Assembly (NCBI GenBank): GCA_021927905.1
Contig: BLLK01000022.1
Location: 2,790,001-2,854,000, forward strand
Source: Chaetoceros tenuissimus
Lineage: Eukaryota > Bacillariophyta > Thalassiosirophyceae > Chaetocerotales > Chaetocerotaceae
Direction: 5' to 3'
Length of the DNA stretch: 64,000 nt
The position numbers and the translations under genes were made by a program. Positions 9,448-19,754 of this stretch are shown piece by piece; the stretch's first letter is position 1; each line of letters starts with the position of its first letter. The notes beneath the pieces were generated by a model. The model worked only from the letters and a program-made list of their open reading frames with translations, had not been told where the DNA came from and made no database searches.

Positions 9448-11415
9448 TTAAACATTTTGAAAAGATTGTTCAACACCTGGCCCCATAATGAGACTCTTGG
9501 ACTTGGCCAAACCCACTTCGCTATCAAAGCGACTGAGAGCTGGTCTCAAGAGGTCGTAATCCGCCTCGTCTTCAGGAATAGCTTTCTCGAGTGAACGGAG
9601 TGTCTGTAATGCCATAGTCCGCGAGGAAGCACAGTCTGATGAGTGTTTACTGACAAGATCTTCATTAGCATTTGAAGCTTCTGTAATAACATCAAGAACA
9701 CTCTTTGTCTCAACGAATAATTTTGCGGTATCTGCACTAACAAGATTAAAAAGGGTCGCATGAATCTTGTCACGAACCACAGCATCTGGATCAGATTTGG
9801 CAATCAAGGATAGCACCTCTAGGAATCTACCATCGCGCATATTTCTACATAAGCGCCTTTTGTAGCGTCTTGGTGCAGCTGCTAAGTTTCTTAGTGCCCC
9901 TGCTGCGTGTCTTCTAGATTGTAGAAGAATTGTGCTTACACCCTTTCCGTTACCACTCCATTCAGACTCACGATGACTTGCTGATTTGAGTAGTATCTCC
10001 ACCAAATTAGGGTGTTCAATTAGAGCAACTTTATTTTCGTGTGCCCAAGAGAGATTGAGAATAGCTCTAATAGCGATAGATCGGCTTCTTACAACCTTGA
10101 GAAATTCAATCACATTCTCAGCCTCTTCTTCTTCTTTTTCAGTAGGATGCGAAGCAACCGTTACTAGTGTGTCGACTAGTCCAGGTTCCTTTGCCATCTT
10201 GATCATATTTTGTGAGCTGCAAGCGAGATTGGCGATAATCCACAAGCTATTGAACCTGGCTTCAATAGGAATCAAAGAGTGTAGAGGTAGATCGGCCATA
10301 TCTTTCAATGTCGATAACAAGTTTGGGGTGGATGCCAATTTGGTAGTTAGATCTCCAACTCTAGCAAAATGACCAAGGATTTTTGATCCAATACAGAGAA
10401 TTGAATCGCAAGTCTTGCGAGGTAAAAGGTGACGGTTTGTAATTGTGTCGCCATTATCTTCAATGTTGATGTCAGGTGTGCTCGGACTTGTTTCGTCGGA
10501 AACATTACTTGCTTCACGTTTGACGCTGAGTTTCTGTTGAAAAGAAGATTTTAACTGATGAAGCTTTTGTTCACGCTGTTCGTTCAGAAGAGTAAGTAGA
10601 ATAGGCAAAGCTTCTTGCCCAATACGCTGGTATGATACAGAGATACATTCAGGAGAACACCTCAACACCATTTCTAAAGCCTTGACGGTGTTGGAAATTT
10701 CTTCCGTAATTGAATCAAAGTCACCAATTTCTTTTTCTTCCCTATCATCTTCGTCGTTTCTTTGCTCGGTGTTGGGATTTTCGTCTTCTTTCTTGGTGGC
10801 GTGATCTTGATCTTTTGATGCAGTGGGCAACATTGCTCTTTTATAAAGAAGGTATGTCAGATGCTTGAATATGGCTGTATCTGCACCAACCTTGATTTCG
10901 TCGTCATGAGCTAAGGAAAAAACATGTCAGATATAGAACGTGACTTGACTGCAATAGACTTCTTTTTCTAACTTACCTGCTTGAACACCATGGTCAAAAG
11001 CAGCACATGCATTGTATAGTGCATCCTTACGATCATGAATACTGACTCCATGTTGGATTGCTTTCGTAAATAATCAAATGTTAGAGAATGAAAACATATC
11101 AAATAATGAGAACCCACAATACCCAATCTAATGGCTCCTTGGAAGAAAGGTGTCACAACACAAAAAGTAGCATATGTGTCATGAATAAGCAAACAACTTA
11201 CCAAGTGTAACATTCTGTGCAGTAACCTCGGTACTTGGTCTCTGCCTCTTTGCAGCAGGAGCAGGAATATCAAATCCAACGCTTCTACTTGATCTTCTTT
11301 GATGGGAAGCAACTTCGCCTCCTGTGTCTGCTTCGTAGACTTCAATATTGCATTGCATCGGTAGAGCAGGAATCGTCGCCTGCATCAATTTGTCGTTTAA
11401 CATAGCTTCTGCCAT
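9448..11415 (-). CDS. Armadillo/HEAT-type repeat protein, four exons
   Basis: Exons 11202-11415, 11123-11137 (15 nt), 10977-11060 and 9448-10910 join in frame to a 591-residue product. The introns are 64, 62 and 66 nt. The N terminus has a basic stretch (AAPAAKRQRPS-like, about residues 50-62); the middle and C-terminal parts are helical repeats of armadillo type, for example FNSLWIIANLACSSQN, IAIRAILNLSWAHENKVAL and RRHAAGALRNLAAAPRRYK, where 'AxxxLxNLaxxxxN' is the armadillo helix-3 pattern. Such proteins are interaction scaffolds; the partner is unknown. An acidic segment (about 155-180) precedes the repeats. The last exon alone starts with an internal Met at 10833, but upstream exons continue the frame convincingly (HDDEIKVGADTAIFKHLTYL). 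It is divergent from the gene at 11903. Confidence 0.78.
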
Positions 11416-11902
11416 TTAGTTTTGTATCTATTTTGGATTTTAATGTGTAAATATCACGATTGTTTCTATTTACATGGATTGTTGTTTGATGATCTATGAC
11501 TCGACTCGCTCCTCACTATTCTTTTTTCTTCAGCTTCTTTGCACTTTTACATTCTTGACACGAAAAGTGTCAGTTTTTAACGCCAGTTTAACCTTCGAAA
11601 AAGGGTCATTTTTCTTTTGTTTTTATGAAATTACCTTACAAAAGTAGTAATGGTTTAGAGAGTCTATTTCTTAAATTATCAAGGTCTATACAAAAATAAT
11701 AAGGTATTTCATTTCAAAAGATGCTGTAGCAAACCCAAAGAGTAGTTATACGGTAAAATACTCGTAGTAAATTTCTGATTGATTTTTGCGAACACCGACA
11801 TCAATCAGAACCCTAGCTTGCTTGTAGTAGCTACCATTGACTACAAGGAAAGAATTTGATAAGGTGTCAGCACATAAATAAAATTAAAGCTTCGCTAAAA
11901 CC
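11416..11902. promoter_or_regulatory. Divergent intergenic region with stem-loop
   Basis: This 487-bp region lies between the divergent armadillo-protein gene and the gene at 11903. It carries AAAAAGGGTCATTTTT (11598-11613) and a perfect inverted repeat at 11773-11810, listed separately. It otherwise consists of AT-rich sequence with no coding signal. Confidence 0.35.
11773..11810. repeat. Perfect 11-bp inverted repeat
   Basis: TTCTGATTGAT (11773-11783) and ATCAATCAGAA (11800-11810) are exact reverse complements around a 16-nt loop. The structure sits about 95 bp upstream of the ATG at 11903, so it lies in a promoter or 5' UTR. It could be a dyad operator or an RNA hairpin. Confidence 0.75.
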
Positions 11903-12424
11903 ATGAAAGTATTTGAATTCACCCAAACATCACTAGCTCCAGTAGTACTATATCAAGCTCGAGGTCATGCTGCTTTCGTGCCTATTCCTAAAATCACTGG
12001 TAAAAAGACCACCGTTTTTGCAAAAGAAATTCTGAACGACATGGATATGATGTGTATTTCGAATGCAGCAAACCTCTGTTCACAGTTGGATCAGTGTAAT
12101 GGGGAAGAAAGGGAGGCATTTATGAATCGCTTTGAGCAACAGTCAGACATCCTTGCTACACAGTTGGCTACTGTGCAAACTCATCTTCAACATCTAAAGC
12201 GGGGCGATCATTCAGATCTTTTCAATGAAGATGATATCACTGAATTGAAAGGAAAGATTCTAACGTTCCTAGATGAATCTTCGCCAGGCAATTTCGAGCG
12301 TAGTATTGAATATCTCAAAGGCATGGAAGTCGAAAAACTGCAGGAAGACATTGATGGTCAAATATTTCAGACCGAGCATGATGTTATTTCAAAAGCTCAT
12401 GATGAATTTAATCCTTTCTTTTAA
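11903..12424 (+). CDS. Hypothetical protein, 173 aa, acidic helical
   Basis: I do not recognise this family. The protein has a short N-terminal stretch rich in hydrophobic and hydroxylated residues with few acids (residues 1-40), then a mostly alpha-helical acidic body containing LCSQLDQCNGEEREAFMNRF and ATQLATVQTHLQHLKRG, likely a short coiled coil. The N terminus could be a mitochondrial or plastid presequence, but it lacks the signal peptide plus A-F motif seen in other plastid proteins here. Coding character is supported by a clean 522-nt frame starting at an ATG in good context and by coherent amphipathic helices. It shares its upstream region with the divergent armadillo-type gene. Confidence 0.6.
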   Translation: MKVFEFTQTSLAPVVLYQARGHAAFVPIPKITGKKTTVFAKEILNDMDMMCISNAANLCSQLDQCNGEEREAFMNRFEQQSDILATQLATVQTHLQHLKRGDHSDLFNEDDITELKGKILTFLDESSPGNFERSIEYLKGMEVEKLQEDIDGQIFQTEHDVISKAHDEFNPFF

Positions 12425-12786
12425 ATAATCTATATACATTTTGAAAAATAAGTTGCATTATAAAATGATTCATTTGTAACTTTTCTTAATTTCAATTACA
12501 ATTTGATCAAATTGGGAAAAGTCGTTGATGTACAAGTCTAAACATGGATGACCCTAAGAGGGTCATTTTAGTCCCGAATAGGAAAGATACGACGAAACAG
12601 GAAACAGAATTCATGTGAGAACAAAAAAATCGAAAGAGAGCACATTCTGTGCACTGAGTTCTCGCCTTCCTCTAACAATTTTGTTTCGTTTGCATCTGGT
12701 GACTCTGGATAATTTACAACATACCTAAAAGAATAGAAAGAACCATCATATATGCGTTCTGATACAAAAGCTAAAAACTAGAAGAG
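12425..12786. promoter_or_regulatory. Intergenic region with short palindrome
   Basis: This is 362 bp upstream of the C2 membrane protein gene. A perfect dyad ATGACCCT-AAG-AGGGTCAT occupies 12548-12566; its right arm runs into ATTTTA, making it another copy of the G-run/ATTTT motif, 217 bp before the ATG. Nothing else was recognised. Confidence 0.4.
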
Positions 12787-14859
12787 ATGCAGAGACTTTT
12801 TACTCCTACAAGGAGAAAGAACGCTAATTCTCAAGAACCAGTACCTACGGTTCCTGTTCTTGTTGAAATTGTTTCAGCAGAAGTATACAAGATAGGTCAA
12901 GAGGACATGGCTCAAGATGAAAAACCTGCAAAGAAATTCAGAAAGTACAGTGTATACTGTGTTGTGAAGGATATGATGACTGATTTCTTGGTAGGTGCTG
13001 AATCTATGGTAGCTTCAAAAAGAAAATTCGAGCCTCCGAAGACTATTCATCAAACTGCAGTGTGCAAAAAGACTAATCTTCCCATCTGGACAGTGTCTAC
13101 TGGCTCAATTTTTCTCATGGAAGTGCCAGAAGACTGTAACAGAAGTAGAATTCAATTTGAACTATATGATACAAATACATTCAAGTTGGAAAATAAGTGT
13201 CTTGGAATGGTTTCATTGACGAAAAGCCAGCTACTTGAGGGCGATGGAACAAGGCTGGAATATATGTTGGAAGAAAATGATGCGTCAACGGAGCAATTAC
13301 TGCGCACAACGGGAATTTCTGTGAAGAGTACAAAACAGAAGAAGAAATACAACGTAAATGGAAAGCTATGCTTAAGATATAGAGTGGCAAAACCACATGA
13401 AGTTGAATTTATGCAAAAACGCATTTCAAACAATGGAGCAGGATTAATTTCTGCAAATGTAACAGGCTATTCTCCTTTGACAGCTGGAGGGATTTTGAAA
13501 TCAAACCGTGTAAAGGATTCTAGTCAACGTTATGATATTGCAAAAAACGATAATCGCCCAAATCCATTGGCCCGTAATGTAGCAAGAGGACTGAAGGAAG
13601 TCCAAAATATAAGAGCTTCGATGAAGAAAGATGCATCTCAAGGGATCAAATACAAAGTAAAACCTTACAACGATCCAGAATATCCGAATGAAACTCGCTG
13701 GATGACCAAGGATGAAATTAAGCGGGAAGCTCTCGAACCTAGTCTCAAATGGATCCAAGCTGGAATTGATAGAGATAGTGACAATAAAAATGACACAGTT
13801 GGGCTACTGAACGTTGAAGTGATCCAGTGTCAGGGACTGCCCAATACGGACACCGGAACAATGGTAAGTGACTCTTATTATGAATGGCAAATGTTATTAA
13901 AGATTCAATTGCTCTAACAAATGCAAAGGGTGATTTCACTGATTCATTTGTTGCCATGGCATTTGAGGACAACATTGTGAGAACAGATGTTATCAGTGAT
14001 GAGCTTTCGCCGAGATTTATGCCTTGGTGCCAAAGAGCCTTCGCTTTTTCTATTCAGCATCCAAATTCATTGCTGTTCGTAGGTGTTTTTGACTATGATG
14101 CTATTGGTAACCATACACCCATCGGTAAGTCAATTGATGTAATTATGATTTCATGACCAATTATCTCACTGATAATAACGCCTTCAAATCTGATCAGGTC
14201 GTGTTGTTATAAATCTCTCGAGATTTTCTTCAAACACAGTCTATTTGGTCCAGTACAAATTAAACTCAGATCCAAATAATGTAGAAGGTGAAGGAGTGAT
14301 TACATTAAGGCTTAGTATCGAATTTGATTCAGACAAAGAAGCATTGGAGAAGACCTTCACACCTCCTCCGGAGTTTCGTGTGAATGTTCCCGATCACAAA
14401 GCCTTCCGAATGATGCGATACCTCTACAGAGGAAAGGTTGATATGGAACAACCTACAGTTGCATCAGTCAAAAGTTATGCATATGAACTCTTGGATTATA
14501 AAGACTCGGTTTATCTCTTTATTGATACTATAGCAAGCATCTTACTTTGGAGAGGTAGATTGTCAATTTCGAAGAAGTAAGTCAGTTCAACATTTGTCAT
14601 TTCTTAACCATTTCCCTCTTGCTCAGATCAGATGCATCACTACAAAAGGTCCACGAGTGGTAACAAGAAATTTTCCCTATGGTTTCCAATCCGTTCAATC
14701 GTTTTATTCCTGACGGTACAGATTGCGTTTGCCAAGCCATCTCTTATTCCAGCATTGGGCTTCTACCTAATAGGTCTGAGCATGTACAGTGTTTCATATT
14801 ACAAATCCAAACATCCGTCACCATGGGAAAGGTGCAAAGTGAGTGTCATCATTTCCACT

Positions 14860-14895
<36 letters not shown>

Positions 14896-16301
14896 TTATT
14901 CGTTTGTGTATGTTCTAACACGATGCACTTCATTAGAGCGTAAATGATATCATAAGGACATACTGGTCCAAAGATTTCAAAGTGGACATCAAGGTAAGGA
15001 ACTACTTGTTGGCAGAAGAAAAACACCGAAGAATTCTGTTATCTGTGATTCTACATATTCCTTTGAAGAAGTACTTTCGGTGATATATTTTTCCATCATT
15101 CTATTCCGGTTACTTGAAACATACTGACATGTTTCTTTAATAGATCGATCCTTACGAAGGCTATGAACAAAGCCTCAGGGCAAAAGAGTTTGAAGAAGCA
15201 AAGATATTACGCATAAAGACCCTCATTTCTTCCTTGTCAAAAGTAGCTTCCAAACTTTCGCAAGAGAGGAAAAAGCTGAATCCTTATTTATACCTTGAGG
15301 CAACTGAAGAAAAGAGTCCTTTCAAAGTACGAATGTTTAACTTTTTAGATTCGCCGCTGGCGATTGCTCATTCTGCTCTTTGTTGTAAGTCCAATCCTTT
15401 GTGCTTAAAATTTACTGCAGCTCCTACTATCAACCTCTAACCATCATACCAATCTTCTGTTTAGCCATATGTTCGATCATGAGACAGATACGCTCTATAG
15501 TGAATTGGGAGGCATATAACTATTCCTTCGCGATAATGGTATACTGCTTTGTGTTTGGAACAATTTTTGTTGTTCTCCCAATAAATACCATGATTTACTA
15601 TATCTTGAAGATTTCCGTATTGGCAATTCTTGGACCTTGGTAAGCTCTGATTGTATGCATGATATCTCAGTTGTTATCAATTTTATGGACAAATCGTCTA
15701 ACGAAAGACCTCTCGTTTGTAGGATGAAATTGGTCGATATTCTTTATGTTATGCCATACTATCCTGTCCCCCAGAAGGGGACAGAAAAATTAGAGGTGAA
15801 GGTTAGTAAGAAAGAGGCAGACTTTGTGATTAGATTCTTGTTTAATACTAATTATAACTTCTTGAAGGAACCAAACTTTGATTCCTTTTTCGAGTCTCCC
15901 AAATTTAAGATGATCACGAAGGAAGGAAATCTTGCTTTGGAGAAAGGTTTGAAGGTACGTATAGTACTCACATTTGTGTAGTAAATACTGATGTTTTACT
16001 CAACTCTTTTTCCATGCTTTGATTAACTTTACAGCTTAAAGATATGCGCGAATTGCTGTTTGGGAAGTATATGGAAGTTGTACCGATCTTTGATTCGTCC
16101 AGATACACAAGTATTCCTCAACCCAACTCATCTGCCAGAGTATTCCAAGGGAGAGATGGTGCACACTTTCCAACTTTTGGATACGACTATCTGCCAATTG
16201 ATGAGACGGAATGGCAGATAGTCTATGGCCAGAAACTGTATGGAGATAATATTTTGCCAAGCGTAGTTTCAGAATCTACATTCAAGTCAAAGGAATCTTA
16301 A
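12787..16301 (+). CDS. C2-domain multipass membrane protein (MCTP-like), nine exons
   Basis: Exons 12787-13863, 13929-14124, 14198-14554, 14627-14838, 14937-14993, 15144-15384, 15465-15639, 15723-15954 and 16035-16301 join in frame to 937 residues. An N-terminal C2-like domain (about 20-205) is followed by a basic linker and a second C2 domain split by intron 1 (GLLNVEVIQCQGLPNTDTG, then DFTDSFVAMAFEDN and VGVFDYDAIGNHTPIGR). The C-terminal half has hydrophobic pairs: PIRSIVLFLTVQIAF with LIPALGFYLIGLSMY, and AIMVYCFVFGTIFVVLP with YYILKISVLAILGPW. C2 domains followed by paired membrane hairpins resemble MCTP-type proteins, which tether ER and plasma membranes; that role is inference. The exon 3/4 junction is least certain, because the frame also runs to a donor at 14577. 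The final exon ends in a conserved-looking soluble tail. Confidence 0.72.
14865..14893. repeat. (TA)n microsatellite in an intron
   Basis: About 29 bp of TA dinucleotide repeat lies inside intron 4 (14839-14936) of the C2 membrane protein gene. It explains why that intron is longer than most of its neighbours. Confidence 0.85.
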
Positions 16302-16613
16302 CAGTTTACAGGCAAATAAGATATAATACATCATGGGGTTTTCATCACTTACGTTTCATACATTATGACAAATTCATAGGGTTTCAATTCTTCATTTTCG
16401 ATTCGAATCAAATCAGTAAAGTTCGAACTAAAACTGTATTATCATAACCAATTAGAGACACTAAACACTAAAGTTGCACTTAGTTGTGGTTTCAGTATTA
16501 CTATGACGTACCATACACAATACAAACTCACAGCAACACATAACATAAACGCATACTACTTGTAGACTACGTACATAAGAGCTCAATCTCCATTTTGCCT
16601 GGATAAAAACAGT
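16302..16613. other. Intergenic, no gene recognised
   Basis: This 312-bp AT-rich stretch lies between two plus-strand genes. No ORF, repeat or RNA gene was recognised. It probably holds the upstream gene's 3' UTR and the promoter of the small plastid protein. Confidence 0.3.
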
Positions 16614-16976
16614 ATGAGCAGAACTACAATTACCTTCCACTTAGTAATTTGCTTTTGTGTATTGATTCAGAGCAGCGCGTTCACTTCGCCAAATAGTTCA
16701 AGAGTTTTCTCAAGCAAACCAGATAATGATTTTCGTTCGTGTGACTGTTGCCTAAATCCACCCACAAATATATTTCAACAGAATAATTCACACAGAAGAA
16801 ATGAATTTATGCCTTTAAAATCTAGTGAAAACCCCGATCCTGATTTCGAAGAAGAAAAATCTATTGGAAAGGAGCTTGGAGGTCTAGCCACATATCTTGG
16901 TCCTTATGCTCTTGCTTTTATTCTATCCATTGGAGTTACTGCAGCTTTTGTCAAGTTTGTACTATTAGATTATTAG
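16614..16976 (+). CDS. Small plastid-targeted single-pass membrane protein
   Basis: A 120-residue protein. Residues 1-23 form a signal peptide ending in QSSAF, then comes a Ser/Asn-rich acid-poor segment (24-40), the two parts of a diatom plastid presequence. The middle holds a compact C-D-C-C cluster (SCDCCLNPP, about 43-51). The C terminus has one hydrophobic helix (about 92-117, LATYLGPYALAFILSIGVTA) ending five or so residues before the stop. The mature protein would be about 80 residues with one transmembrane segment, the size of small thylakoid or envelope subunits. I do not recognise the family. The start is fixed by the signal peptide. Confidence 0.7.
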   Translation: MSRTTITFHLVICFCVLIQSSAFTSPNSSRVFSSKPDNDFRSCDCCLNPPTNIFQQNNSHRRNEFMPLKSSENPDPDFEEEKSIGKELGGLATYLGPYALAFILSIGVTAAFVKFVLLDY

Positions 16977-17242
16977 AGGAGTATTAGTATTTATTTCCAA
17001 GTTGGTATCGGGAACCTTGTCTCACCACAACATCATATCTTCAATCAATAATGAAGATTTTTGCAAATTGCTAGCCAACTAACAATGACGTATACATTTT
17101 GCTCACAAAATAGAAGAATCATCATCTGTAGACTTCAAATTATTTGATACAGACCTTAACTATAGTATTTCTTTGATCACAAGTATAGTCCACCACAACA
17201 ATAGTTAATCTATACAATCATTAAGTAGTAAACATAGCGGCG

Positions 17243-18829
17243 ATGAATTTGTCAAGACATTTCCTTTTCTATTTCATCCATTTCATGTTGCATTTGAGCA
17301 AGCTTCATGCTTTTTCTTTATGGAAATCGCAAAGAATTAATCTTTACCGGCAAACAACAATCATATCCTCTATGAAGAAATCGCCGTATGAAATGATGGA
17401 TCCTACAGAAAAATCTAAATGTATATATATTGGAAATATAGATTGGAATGTTCCCTTGAAAGAGGTTGAAGATTATCTTGCTAGCATCAGTGAAGATGTA
17501 TCAGTCGTTGACATCAGAGTCAAAGAGGCAACCACAAAAAAGAGAGATGTCGGGAAATGTCATGGTGGAAGCGCACAAATTGAATTTGAATCTCATGATG
17601 ATGCTTCAAAAGCTCTTGACACATTTCAGAATTTAAGCAATGAAATAGAAGACATCCCGATTGGATCCATTAAAAGTCGTTGGGCCCTGAATCATGCGGT
17701 CGATAAGAAGCAGCATACAGAGAAAAAGAATGAAATTAGTCAGGAGCGTATATTACATAGAAAAATGAGGGCAGAAAAATATGCTAGACAAAGACAAGCT
17801 ATTGCAAAAAGGACAGATGACTTACTTGAATATATCAATTCATCATTGAAAATCAAAGTTGGAATTGAATTGGAGATATTAGATTCACCTCCTTTATCGT
17901 GGTCCAAAGAAATTCCTGATGAGATTGACCCTATGCGAGGCGGTGGGCTACGAAAAGGTACCGAGAGAGGGAAAAGAAAACAGGTACAAGTGGAATGTTT
18001 CTATGATGTATTGTATGAAATATTGAACGAAAATGAAGACAAAAGATCAGACATTGACAATGGACTTGAACTTGTTGCAGACCTAGGAAGTGGTGCAGGA
18101 AACCTATCTTTGCCCTTGGCTTGGCTCTTGAAAGACAATAATTCAAAGTATAAAGTTCTTGCGATCGATATCAATAAAAGATCATTACAAAGGTTAGAGG
18201 AGAGAGCAGAACGTATACAAGTCGAACTTGAAACTTTGGACGAAGATTTATTCAATTTGATCAATGATGTTGCTAAAGATGAGGATCCACTAAAGCACTG
18301 TTCAGCTATTGTATCTCTTCATGCGTGTGGAGCAGCATCTGACCTTGCAATAGAAAATGCTGTGAGAAGAGAAATACCATTCATAATATCTCCATGTTGT
18401 GTTGGCAAAGCAAAAGCTAAGCGACAAGCAGGGAATATGCCAACTATGTCAGCCCAACGAAGTGGTACTCCAGATTCAATCACCTATCCTAGAAGCAGCA
18501 TTCTCCGAGAAATTGTTGGCGATGAAGATTACAACTTGATTCTATCTGCTGCAGACTATAGTGCAAGTGAAAGGATTGATCTTAGTTCAGATAAAGAAAT
18601 GAAACATATTCATCGAGGTAAACTTGCCAAGAATCTTGTAGAGACTGATCGACTAATGTGGGCAGAAGAAAGAAATTATACTATACGACTGCTCGAGATA
18701 CCTAGGTTAGGTGAATTTTATCCTAAACGGCAAATATTGATTGGTGCAAAAGCTGGGAGTGGTTCTGCTGCTAGAATACTAAAGCTGAAAACATTACATC
18801 AAAACGTATCCAATAATGATGTAAAATAA
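17243..18829 (+). CDS. RRM-methyltransferase fusion protein
   Basis: A 528-residue single-exon protein. A hydrophobic N terminus (residues 1-24, ending LHAF) looks like a signal or plastid presequence. Next is an RNA-recognition-motif domain (about 56-150) with RNP2-like CIYIGNID and RNP1-like GGSAQIEFES. A basic helical linker leads into a class I SAM-dependent methyltransferase: motif I VADLGSGAGNLSLPLA (about 278-293), motif II VLAIDINKRSLQRL, and SLHACGAASDLAIENAV followed by ISPCCVGK. The last two are typical of the Methyltransf_32/GSTCD-like family, whose members are thought to modify tRNA or other RNA. RNA binding plus methylation is the natural reading, but substrate and organelle are inference. 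Its neighbours are unrelated genes. Confidence 0.82.
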   Translation: MNLSRHFLFYFIHFMLHLSKLHAFSLWKSQRINLYRQTTIISSMKKSPYEMMDPTEKSKCIYIGNIDWNVPLKEVEDYLASISEDVSVVDIRVKEATTKKRDVGKCHGGSAQIEFESHDDASKALDTFQNLSNEIEDIPIGSIKSRWALNHAVDKKQHTEKKNEISQERILHRKMRAEKYARQRQAIAKRTDDLLEYINSSLKIKVGIELEILDSPPLSWSKEIPDEIDPMRGGGLRKGTERGKRKQVQVECFYDVLYEILNENEDKRSDIDNGLELVADLGSGAGNLSLPLAWLLKDNNSKYKVLAIDINKRSLQRLEERAERIQVELETLDEDLFNLINDVAKDEDPLKHCSAIVSLHACGAASDLAIENAVRREIPFIISPCCVGKAKAKRQAGNMPTMSAQRSGTPDSITYPRSSILREIVGDEDYNLILSAADYSASERIDLSSDKEMKHIHRGKLAKNLVETDRLMWAEERNYTIRLLEIPRLGEFYPKRQILIGAKAGSGSAARILKLKTLHQNVSNNDVK

Positions 18830-19310
18830 AAGAAAAGTGAGGCTAGTATCAAGCAAGTCGTGGATTTAGTAAAATAGCTTATGACCGAGGGGGTGATTTT
18901 CCAAATTGACCCCATTGCCTCTAATCTCCTTACACAACGTGGTTGTAATGAGGTACTTCCTACTTGTTACTTCGTTTTAGAAGGAAAAGCAAACTTCAGC
19001 AACACTCTTGTCTAGGCAACCCACGTAGGTATCAGATCTTTGTAGCAGGTATGTCCCGAATGAAGTAAATCAACGTGTATGAACACTCAACAACATTACC
19101 ATAATTGAAAAGTGGGTGCATATGTGTGTGGGAGGCTGGGAATAAGGAGTCTGTTGCTGATAAAACGGGGGTTGAAACACAAAGAAGAAACAAAATTGAA
19201 TGAATACAACACACAACAATTGGAGCAAATTGTCTGAAGCGAGAATACAAAATTAAAAATACAAGAGTACTAACATCATCCATCTTTTTATAGGTTTCAA
19301 ATAATTTAAA
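18830..19310. promoter_or_regulatory. RPS15 upstream region, possible leader intron
   Basis: This 481-bp region contains ATGACCGAGGGGGTGATTTT (motif core 18887-18900), one of the recurring G-run elements. A possible 5'-UTR intron runs from a donor in GCAGGTATGT (about 19049) to an acceptor in TTTTTATAG (about 19292), just 19 nt before the ATG. Leader introns are common in ribosomal protein genes; this one is inferred from consensus only. Confidence 0.4.
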
Positions 19311-19754
19311 ATGGACGCAGAAAAAGTAGCAGAATTGCGTAAGAAGCGTACTTTCCGTAAGTTTACCTTCCGTGGAATTGAGCTTGATCAGCTCCTTGAC
19401 CTCACCAATGAGGAACTCATGGACCTTATCACTGCTCGTGCACGTCGTCGTATGACCCGTGGACTTAAGCGCAAGCCATTGGCTCTTATTAAGCGTCTTC
19501 GTCAAGCAAAGAAGGAGGCAGCTCCAGGGGAGAAGCCACGTGGTGTTAAGACCCACCTTCGTGATATGATTATTGTTCCTGAGATGATTGGATCCATCAT
19601 CGGAATTTACAACGGAAAGATGTTCTGTGGAGTAGAAATGAAGCCAGAGATGGTTGGTATGTACCTTGGAGAATTTGCTATCACCTACAAGCCAGTAAGA
19701 CACGGACGTCCTGGAGTTTCTGCTGCCCACCAAACTCGTTTCATTCCTCTTTAA
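19311..19754 (+). CDS. RPS15: 40S ribosomal protein S15 (uS19)
   Basis: A 147-residue cytosolic small-subunit protein, full length for eukaryotic uS19. Recognisable blocks include [20 protein letters not shown], the [20 protein letters not shown] basic region, [20 protein letters not shown] and the C-terminal [18 protein letters not shown] block followed by a short extension. uS19 sits in the 40S head near the decoding centre. Codon use differs from its neighbours (many CGT/CGC Arg, CTT/CTC Leu and ACC Thr codons), as expected for a very highly expressed gene. The coding region is uninterrupted; a leader intron may lie upstream. Confidence 0.97.
   Translation: MDAEKVAELRKKRTFRKFTFRGIELDQLLDLTNEELMDLITARARRRMTRGLKRKPLALIKRLRQAKKEAAPGEKPRGVKTHLRDMIIVPEMIGSIIGIYNGKMFCGVEMKPEMVGMYLGEFAITYKPVRHGRPGVSAAHQTRFIPL

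Noticed and set aside
14577-14631. Alternative 50-54-nt intron using the GTAAGT donor at 14577 in the C2 membrane protein gene
   Set aside because: All three acceptor choices lead to a stop within a few dozen codons, whereas the GTAGAT donor at 14555 keeps the downstream hydrophobic exon in frame.
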